From: Monosiga brevicollis MX1
Taxonomy: Eukaryota > Opisthokonta > Choanoflagellata > Craspedida > Salpingoecidae
Direction: 5' to 3'
Assembly (NCBI RefSeq): GCF_000002865.3
Contig: NW_001865066.1
Coordinates: forward strand, 466,143 to 530,142
DNA: 64,000 nt
Both the position numbers and the translations under genes were made by a program. Under the pieces are notes generated by a model. It saw only the letters and a list, made by a program, of their open reading frames with translations. It was not told the origin of the DNA and did no database searches. How positions within the stretch are numbered: position 1 is the first letter of the stretch; each line of letters opens with the position of its first letter. This document shows positions 1 to 8,614 of the stretch, in pieces.

Positions 1-2110
1 TGGGCCAAATCCTTAATTTCAGAGTGGCGATGGTGGAACACAACCACATCGCGTGGATCCTCGCGTGGTCCAATGGCAGCCAATTGAGTGCCAGGCGAAA
101 TGGTGGACGGCAAATCCTTCAGAGAGTGGACCAGAATGTCCACCTCTTGGGCCAAAAGGGCGCGAACCAGAGCGTCTGTGAAAATGCCAGTGGTGGAAAA
201 CTTGTTGAGGTCGAGGGTCAGGTTGGCATCGCCAACGGTCGAAAGCGGCACCACCGAGAAGCGCACGCCGGGGTGGGCGCGCGTCAAGCGCTCAACGACC
301 CAGCGCGTTTGCCACATGGCAAGTACTGAGGAGCGCGTGCCGATGCGAATGTGCGGGCTTTCGCGACGAAAGGCATGCACGGCATCCACCAGAGCCGCCA
401 CGGCCCGGGGCTCCATCGTGGGGGTCATGCCATGACCCAAGTTGGCAATGTGGCCACGGGCGGGAAACTTGGCCATCATCGCGCCGACCCGCGCGCGGAT
501 GACATCGTCTGAAGCGTACATGACCGCAGGATCCAGGTTGCCCTGCAGCGCAACGCGACCCTTGAGGAGGGCGGCCACCTGTTCGACATCAGCTGTCTCG
601 TCCAGGCCCTGCGTTGCAAAGAGATTGGTTAGAGAGGGCAGGGTGAGCAAGAAGAACATCCCATGAACATATGAACAATTGGCTTATGGACGCCAAATCT
701 CGTCAGAACAAGGTTGTTTGGCGGCGCAGACAAGGATGAACCACCTGAACGTCGTAGTCGGTGTGCTCAAGGTCTTTCATGGCCCAAGCGGCGCCCTTGG
801 CAAAGCAAATCATCGGAACGGCCTTGGGGCCAAGCAGGGCCTTGACTGAGCTGGCAATGCGTGCGAGACGGGGCAATACGAATTCACGGAAAATGTCGTG
901 CTGCAGACTTCCTGCCCACGAGTCGAAAACCTAGAAGATGGGCGAGAAGAGAATGCAAACCGGGCCGGAAAGGTCAGCAGCCGATGGTGGGGGGTGGGGG
1001 TGGGGGGTGGAGTTGATGGGCCACCGGCGCTACCAAGGGGCATGATGTATGCACCTGAAGCATTTGGGCTCCAGCATGGACTTGGCCCACCAAATACTGG
1101 ATGGTACAGTTTGTAATCATATCCAGGAGGCGGTGGGAGGCCTCGGGGTACTGGTAGAGCCATGCGCGGGCCTTGTCCCAGGTCTTGGAGGATTTGCCTT
1201 CGATCATGTAGGCGAACAGCGTCCATGGGGCGCCTGCAAAGCCAATGAGGGGGGCATGGCCCTGAAGTCGATGGCGAGTCAATGTGATGGCTTCGAAGAC
1301 GTAGCCGAGCTCGGCTTGGACGTCCACTGAGGGGTTGAGTCGTGCCAGATCTTCCGGGGTCTCAATGGGTTTGGGGAAGACTGGCCCAATGCCTGAGGCA
1401 GCACAAAGGCGTGAGGTTGCAGAGCAGGGTGGGGGCAAGGCATGACCCCGCAGCTGTGAGGTGTACGCAAGAAATTTGGGTCGTCACAACATAGGCGGGA
1501 CGGACGCACCAGGCTGCATGAGGCACTCGAGACCCAGGGCCTGAGGCACGACCAGGATATCGGAAAAGATGATGGCCGCATCTGTGGACGGCTCGCGAGG
1601 GCAAGGATGAGGAGGCGGCGGTGTGGGAGGTGTACCAGGGGAGGTAAAAAAAGGGGGGTTCAGTGGTGGCAATGCGGCGATGGCGACGAGCGGAGACAGC
1701 CACTACCCAGGGGAAAGCGAACGAGAGGCTGAAGGGTGAGCTGGCAAGCAATGGCCGGTGTTCGGCAGCGCACGAAAAAGTCGATGCCATGGCTGGCCTG
1801 TTTGGAGGCGAAGGAGAAGGTTGGCATATAGAGCAACAGTGAGAGGGGAAGGGTTGCAATGGCACGGGCTCGCGCAGTGCAGGAAAAGCGGCTTGGCAGT
1901 GCAGGAACGAGCCTCGAGAAATTCTGGCAGATAACGACCAGCCTGGCGCATGACCCAAACGGGAACGTAGGGGGTTTCTTCGCCCCGGGCTGCCTGCAGA
2001 ATGACTTCATTCTTCATGGGCGGGAAGTTTTCGGGGCGAGCCTCGTGTGCCTCGGGCCCGCGGCGCTCTGCCGCATGGGCCGGTAGCACTGAATGGGCTG
2101 GATTTGCCAT
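1..2110 (-). CDS. Uroporphyrinogen decarboxylase-hydroxymethylbilane synthase fusion (3' end outside window)
   Basis: The product should catalyse two tetrapyrrole steps: UROD decarboxylates uroporphyrinogen III to coproporphyrinogen III, and HMBS polymerises porphobilinogen. Exons read on the minus strand: about 2110 (or the ATG at 2017) to about 1909, then 1797-1707, 1581-1510, 1392-1055, 930-745 and 608 to the edge. UROD hallmarks in order are VWVMRQAGRYLPEF, SDILVVPQALGLE, GFAGAPWTLFAYMIEG, VFDSWAGSL, FAKGAAW and NLGHGMTP. The last exon runs without a stop from the UROD end (LVDAVHAF, about 375) into the HMBS start (HIRIGTRSSVLAMWQ, about 340). It continues through VDILVHSLKDLP, which carries the catalytic Asp, to REDPRD. 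The linker is about five residues. Phases match at every junction except intron 1, whose donor I could not place cleanly. Only the first ~95 HMBS residues are visible. An assembly join is unlikely because both halves lie in one ungapped exon. Confidence 0.9.
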
Positions 2111-2933
2111 GCTGCCTGCGTGTGTGTTTGTGTGTGTGTGTGTGGCACACCCCGCCATTCCTCGTGAGACGTTATGGCAGGCAAGTTGATCAGTGTGCCA
2201 AGCCCCGCCCCATCCTCTTGAACCATCCAAAGCAGTGCCTTGTGTGCACGACGCGCGCGGGGGGCGGGGTGCGGGAGAACCGAGGCCAGTGGAACGGCAG
2301 AGAGAGAGGGAGAGAGGGAGAGGGAGAGGGAGAGGGAGAGAGAGAGAGAGAGAGAGCACGAGGTGGCTTCTTGCCATCACACACACACACCTGTTGATGA
2401 TGGCTTGCTGTGGGAAAAGAGAGAGAGGAGACAGAGACAGAGAAACAAACAGAGAAACAGAGAAAAATAGAGACAGAGAGACAGAGAGACAGAGAAACAG
2501 AGACACAGAGAAACAGAGAAACAGAGAGAGAAACAGAGAAACAGAGAGACAGAGACAGAGAGACAGAGAGACAGAGAAACAGAGACACAGAGAAACGGAG
2601 AAACAGACACAGACACAGACACAGACACAGACACAGACACAGAGAGACGGAGACACAGAGAAGAGAACCCCAAAAGCAACGGCGGAGCGACAGCGTGTCT
2701 GTGACTGTGACGGGCAGACGCACCCGATCAGACCAAGAGAAGACAGACACACACAGAGGGAGAGGGAGGCTTGGGCTTGATTGATGGAATGGCAGAGTGG
2801 GGGCGTTGTTGCAGAGTTGAGGGGCAGTTTCTGAGGGCTCTGTGGTGTTTGGGGCTGACCAGTGGTACGGGCATGGTTTTTTTTTTTAGCGTAGCTTCGA
2901 TTGGGATGGGGTCAGGGCATAAAAAGGCAATGT
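2111..2933. repeat. Intergenic GA/ACAGAG simple-sequence block
   Basis: From 2300 to 2355 the plus strand is a GGGAGA/GA tract. From about 2405 to 2665 it is an irregular array of ACAGAG, AAACAGAG and ACAGAC units, with near-perfect ACAGAC repeats at about 2606-2642. The long open frames here (Ser/Leu/Cys-rich on minus, Arg/Glu/Thr-rich on plus) are translations of the repeat. The block lies just upstream of the UROD-HMBS start and downstream of the methyltransferase-like gene. Confidence 0.85.
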
Positions 2934-3492
2934 TCAGAGGGGCGCCGCTGCTTCCTGTAGGACGTAGGCCGTGGCCAAGCCCGAAGCTGGCGCGGCCGTG
3001 CCTGAATAGGCTGCAGCATTGGTCTCCAAGCTGGTCAAAAGCGGGGCCACCCAGCCAGGCAGCTGTTCGGCGGAGGCATCCGCCCGACAATAGGCCAGTA
3101 CGGAGGCGCGAGGCATACCAAAATCACCGACGGCCACCTCGGTGAGGACGACGCGCTGGAGGCGTCGCAGGCCCAATTCTTCGGCTGCGGCGTGTACGAG
3201 CGGCATGTTATAGTCGCGTCCGGGGTCTGAGAGCAGAAAGACGCCGTCTGGGCTGAGATGGTGCACCACGGCTGCCAGGAGCGTTCGCGCTACAGAACCA
3301 ATGTAGATGACGTCGGCGCCCAGGATCAGATCGTAGCTGCCACGCTCAGTCTCGGGGAGCGGTTGTGACCAATTGAGGGTGGCTGTGCGAATGCGCGAAT
3401 CGTCCACCACCCCGTTGCGCGCCAGCGTTTGGGCAGCGATTTGAACAGCTTCAAGATCAGCATCCGTGGCACAAACTGCGCCCTTGTGGCAG
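2934..3492 (-). CDS. METTL21-type (methyltransferase_16) protein, C-terminal part, cut by a gap
   Basis: About 186 residues read in one frame from the gap edge to a stop at 2934. A seven-beta-strand SAM methyltransferase C-half is visible: CATDADLEAVQIAAQTLARN is the acidic post-I motif and loop, and YDLILGADVIYIGSVARTLL is the motif around the catalytic region. A strand VFLLSDPGRDYNMPL follows. The spacing and the LGADVIY signature fit the METTL21/EEF2KMT lysine methyltransferase family, although the substrate cannot be told. The N-terminal half with the GxGxG SAM loop would lie in the 817-base gap. Sequence on the far side of the gap (4310-4450) is CT-rich and not clearly coding. Confidence 0.65.
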
Positions 3493-4309
3493 NNNNNNNN
3501 NNNNNNNNNNNNNNNNNNNNNNNNNNNNNNNNNNNNNNNNNNNNNNNNNNNNNNNNNNNNNNNNNNNNNNNNNNNNNNNNNNNNNNNNNNNNNNNNNNNN
3601 NNNNNNNNNNNNNNNNNNNNNNNNNNNNNNNNNNNNNNNNNNNNNNNNNNNNNNNNNNNNNNNNNNNNNNNNNNNNNNNNNNNNNNNNNNNNNNNNNNNN
3701 NNNNNNNNNNNNNNNNNNNNNNNNNNNNNNNNNNNNNNNNNNNNNNNNNNNNNNNNNNNNNNNNNNNNNNNNNNNNNNNNNNNNNNNNNNNNNNNNNNNN
3801 NNNNNNNNNNNNNNNNNNNNNNNNNNNNNNNNNNNNNNNNNNNNNNNNNNNNNNNNNNNNNNNNNNNNNNNNNNNNNNNNNNNNNNNNNNNNNNNNNNNN
3901 NNNNNNNNNNNNNNNNNNNNNNNNNNNNNNNNNNNNNNNNNNNNNNNNNNNNNNNNNNNNNNNNNNNNNNNNNNNNNNNNNNNNNNNNNNNNNNNNNNNN
4001 NNNNNNNNNNNNNNNNNNNNNNNNNNNNNNNNNNNNNNNNNNNNNNNNNNNNNNNNNNNNNNNNNNNNNNNNNNNNNNNNNNNNNNNNNNNNNNNNNNNN
4101 NNNNNNNNNNNNNNNNNNNNNNNNNNNNNNNNNNNNNNNNNNNNNNNNNNNNNNNNNNNNNNNNNNNNNNNNNNNNNNNNNNNNNNNNNNNNNNNNNNNN
4201 NNNNNNNNNNNNNNNNNNNNNNNNNNNNNNNNNNNNNNNNNNNNNNNNNNNNNNNNNNNNNNNNNNNNNNNNNNNNNNNNNNNNNNNNNNNNNNNNNNNN
4301 NNNNNNNNN
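3493..4309. other. Assembly gap (N run)
   Basis: 817 unspecified bases. The gap removes the 5' half of the methyltransferase-like gene. CT-rich sequence resumes on the right side, so a simple repeat probably caused the break. Confidence 1.
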
Positions 4310-4510
4310 CTCTCTTCCTGTCTCTCTCTATCTCTCTCAGCTGCTCCGTTGCCGCGGCGCCTCCCCCTTCCCCCCTTCCCCTCCCTCGGTCAGGTTCCAT
4401 TGACCAGGTGCCTGGTTGGCGTTGCTGCCTCGCTCCATGGGCTTTGCGGAACGTTTTTGTGACGGTTGGGATCTCATCCCTTCTTTGCAGAGAGCTGGGG
4501 AGGGGACGTG

Positions 4511-7500
4511 ATGGCGGTGCGGGGTGACCAGCCCGCAAAGTCGGAGGCCTTGCGACCACAAGCAGGGATGAACGAGCGGGCGGTGGCTTCGACACGGGCG
4601 TTGATGCCGGCTGGACAAGAGCGTGCCTCAACGGCCGCCGACTCACGCTCCTCCAGTGCAGCTGAAGGCGGAGGAACGATGCAGTCCCATCCCGCAGCCG
4701 AGGCCGAGGCCGAGGCCTCCCCTCCCCTCCTGCCCTTTGCCGCCTACGCCGTCCAAAAGAACGAAATTCCCGGCCTCGACACTTCCCGATACCACCTCCT
4801 AGCCAGTGCCTTTCTCTACAGGTGTGCAAACCACCCACCCCAGCGCGCAAGGACAGTGATCAGCTGTCTCGGACTCATTCGCTCAAACGCTTCCCCTGCC
4901 ATGTCACTTGCGCCTCTCCCCTTGATCTCAGATATGCCGATCATCTTCCTCAAGACCTGGTCCCCCGCCTGATGGAGCTTCTCTATCAAGACCTTCAGTC
5001 GCGCCTTCGCGCTGCCGATAGCCGCAGTACATCACCGGCCTCGGCTTCCCTCCATCCTGTACCATTGCCGCTCGATGCCGCACCTCCTGCCTCATCAGCA
5101 GCGCATGGTGCCGTGTCCCCATGCCACCAACATGACCACAATACCACACCGCCCATCGTGCGAGGCACCAATCATCAACTGGTTGATGCGCTACGCCGGC
5201 TCAACCTCTTGCAAATAGAACGCCGCCGCACCACCCCTGCTGCACCACCCCAGACCTTCCCCAGCAGTCGCCGCATCTGTCGTACCCGGCTCTACACACG
5301 CATCCTTGGGCAGCTGCGACAAGCGGGCCACGCCTACTTTGCCCAGCACTGGGATAATCTGCCCGCCCTTTACAAAGTTAATAGACCTGCCTTCCTCTCC
5401 TTTCGTCACACCTGCGAAGTGCAGCAATTACATGCTGTAGATTTGCCCCTCCATGAAGAGCCCGAACCAAAGGCCCAGCCCACCTCTCATGAAGCCCCGG
5501 CCAAGCGTCCACGCCCAGCTACTTTTATGTCCCGCGCAGATCGCGAAGCCTGGTCGGCGGTGCGTCATCGCTCCTCCTTCCGTTGCCTCATTCTCAGCCC
5601 CGTTTCGAGCTCTCGCCTCGCTTGCATCCATTGCCAACCTCACATGCCACACGCCTATGCCCTTTTCTTTTGCCCACTGAACCAACATCACACCTCGGCG
5701 ACGATGCGTCCTGACAGCATGTCTGGTGTCTCGAGTCCTATGCGGCCCTGGAAACTTTGATTGGCCAAGCAGATCGAGTGCTCATTATGTTCACAGCCGA
5801 CTACTGTCGCTTCTGCCGTCTCCTCAGACCCGCCATCAACCAGGTCGCCGATCAGCTGCACGCCCAAGATGTGTCTGCTGCTGTCGCTTGCGTCTATGGG
5901 CCTGACCACTTGGATTTGCGTGACCGCTTTCACATCCGCGTGTACCCCACACTCCTGCTTTTTATCAACGGCGAATTGCGTGCCGCATATCCTCGGTCAG
6001 CCATTCCGATTCACCCCCTCCCCCCTCGCCCTTGCACGCCCTTCACACCTACCCTTCTGACAGAAATGCCCTGGCAATGTCTTGACAGAGCTGCCGAGCG
6101 AAGCCCCGAAAAAATTAAGGACTTTGTGTTGAACACACCGGCTAATGCCGATGAAAGTGTCGGTCTACACGCTCCACCTTTATCTTTGCCGCAGCCTGCC
6201 GACACGACCTCAGGCTCCTCGGGTTCGTCCCCCTTTTTTTTGGCCACCCACTTCTTCGCGCCTTTTTTTCTTGCTCATTTTCTTGCATCTGCTCCACCCG
6301 TCAATCTCCACTCTGCAGACGTCGATTTAGCTCGCAGTCCTCAATCGGGAGATGCCAACTTGTCAAGAACCACTTCTCAGCCACAAGACGGTACCTCGGC
6401 TTCGAGCCTGAACAGCTGGCGCGAGGCTCTCATTAGCGCTGGCATTGACCTCATCGACGATCTTGAGGTACCATCATTTTTGGCGGGGCAGTATCTTAGC
6501 TGGGCCAATGACACGGGCAATGTTGAGGCCGTGGTACAACTAACGCGCGTCGTGTTCTCCCATTTGCATCCCTCCCTCGGCGCTCGTAGCGGGCTCGCGA
6601 GTTGGCGGTGGCGCGTGAAACGTCCAAAGTGGATGATGCGGAAGCTTGTCAGGGCGGCGTCTGCCCAGCTCGCTCATCCGATGAGCCCCCCACCATCTTT
6701 TTCACCGGTGGTGGGATAGCCTCTGGCAAAAGCTCGGGCCTGAAGCTCCTCTATGCCTCTGACTTTTGGCGTCAGCACGCTGCCCAAGTTGTCCAGATTG
6801 AGGCTGATCGCCTCAAAACTCTCGACCCTCTATTTCAGGCTCTCAAGGGCGTGGGAGCCGCGGAAGCCAGCGCCGTTGTTCACCAATCCTCCACCAGTGC
6901 AGCTGAGGACCTGTTGGTCAAAGCCGTCAATGCGCGTCGACACATTGTCTTTGACTCGACCATGATGTGGGCCCCATTCGTTCATCAGACTTTAGACATG
7001 ATTGCAGATCAGCACCACGACTATGTCAAAGGCCCCGGGTCGGTTTCGCTTGATCTGGCATGCCTATCCGCGCACCGTTCTGCCTCCACGACCATTTTTT
7101 TGCCGCCGCTGCCTGCTTGCCAGACCCCTTTCGCCTGCTCACTGTGTGCTCACATGCGGTGGGCGATTAGATATGTCACTCAAGCTGATGGCTCTTCCAT
7201 TGAGCAATATTGGGTCCGTGGCCCCGAGGTATACTTACCTGCTCAGTCTCAATTGAGATCCTCGCATCACATTGACCCTGCCATGCCATGCGTGCTCTAA
7301 CACGAAAGCGCGCCTTCTCGTTTGTCTTCTTAGACGACCTGCAAGTCCAAGTACCGTTGCGTACTCCTGGCCATGACAGTTGAACCGGCCTTGGCTATCA
7401 AACGCGCCGTCGTGCGCTGGATCGTTTCAGGCCGAGGTGAGGTTTGGTCTGTTTCAACGCTGTGCCCCCGACCCTCATGATTCGATGCCCTTGCTGATGG

Positions 7501-8014
7501 CCCGTGCTTGTACGTTTTGTCCTTGCTGTTTTCGCGGGTGCATACAGCTCCGAGTTCAACCCGACGTATCCTGAGCTCGCATCGCTGGTTTTCAGAAGCC
7601 TTCCCCAATTATGCGGCTCGCTTTGACCAGGTCTTGCTGCTCGATGCAGACCCGCATGCCAGTTTGATGGCTCAGCAGACCCAATGCGGCCCCAAGCTGG
7701 CCGACGACTCTAATACCGAAGACTCCCAGCTCGATTCGCAGTCTTTGACCCAAAAGGATGAGCGCTTGGACCTGAATCGCGATCAGCGGACTGCTTTGAT
7801 CCCGGTTCTTCAAGGTGCTCGAATGCATGACCGTGCAGCTGTGGTTTACCGGCGCGTCGCCGGCCAAGCGCATTGCTGTGACCGACTTTATGCTCGCTTT
7901 CGCCATAAGCGCTACCTGAACTTGGATGCCACCTGCGAGGCGAGCATGTTCCCAGCGCAAGACCCAGAGTGCAACGAGCCGCATCACTGTAAACATCTCG
8001 AAGAGTTACTATAG
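4511..8014 (+). CDS. Thioredoxin-domain plus zeta-toxin-type P-loop kinase protein (NADKc-like)
   Basis: Nine exons join with matching phases and GT-AG ends: 4511-4821, 4932-5559, 5718-5995, 6089-6156, 6319-6548, 6590-7038, 7171-7228, 7334-7436 and 7548-8014. They give about 863 residues. Residues 1-313 are unrecognised and low in complexity. A thioredoxin fold follows (about 320-420; VLIMFTADYCRFC with Cys343 and Cys346, then FHIRVYPTLLLFINGE). A linker resembles the segment before the kinase in plant proteins (FLAGQYLSWANDTGNVEAV). The kinase has P-loop GGGIASGKSS (545-554), QIEADRLK, VHQSSTSAAEDLLVKAVN, HIVFDSTMMW, GPGYVTQADGSSIEQYWV and SHRWFSEAFPNYAARFDQV. This series follows the zeta-toxin domain of plant calmodulin-dependent NAD kinase. 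The family phosphorylates nucleotides or sugar nucleotides, so NAD kinase activity is inference. The start could also be the ATG at 4466. Confidence 0.8.
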
Positions 8015-8614
8015 ACGCTCTTCGAGGACCAAGCCCCAACGACACCGCGGGGGTGCATCCGTGGGTGCGTTTCCATCCACAAGCAAGAGTATTGAAGATC
8101 AGAAAGAAAACACGAATGAAATTTGATTATCATGTGGACTAGCTCGTGAATCAAAGATTAAATGACCCTTTGGCAGAACGCAAAAGAAAGGAAACAGCAC
8201 GATGCTCATACGTTTAAAACAGCACGATCAAAACAATGCAACCTTGGAAAGGAGAGAAAAGACCCCAGTGGAGAGCACACAAAGACACAATGGACGGCGG
8301 GTGGGGAAATCAAAGAAGAAGGGGATGATCCGTATCGATCTCCCAAGCAACAAACAGCCTTGAAAAGAGACATTGAAGCACACGAATAATACAAATCAAG
8401 AAAATAAAAACCGAAAGGCAAGCAACTGAAAAGTAAACCAGCTTCATGAATAGGATGAAACTCAAGAGCAGGACATCGCGGTCTGCAAGCGCTTGCCCAC
8501 TTCTCATGACACGACGGCGGCCGCAGCAAAAAGTCCGCGCTCTGCGCGATAAATCAAGATAGAAAAATGCTCGATGTTGACCGCAGGTGATGGCCCCGAA
8601 TGTTGACCCGGCGT
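8015..8614. other. Intergenic, convergent gene ends
   Basis: About 600 bases between the 3' ends of two convergent genes. The sequence is A-rich on the plus strand (many AAAGAAA words) with no open frame I can support. It probably holds both 3' UTRs. Confidence 0.5.

Noticed and set aside
2300-2740. Long open frames rich in Leu/Ser/Cys (-) or Arg/Glu/Thr (+)
   Set aside because: They are six-frame translations of the GA/ACAGAG repeat array and have no other coding feature.
4511-8014. Bacterial toxin-antitoxin system (zeta toxin)
   Set aside because: The zeta-type fold here sits in an intron-containing eukaryotic gene with no antitoxin neighbour and matches the plant kinase branch.
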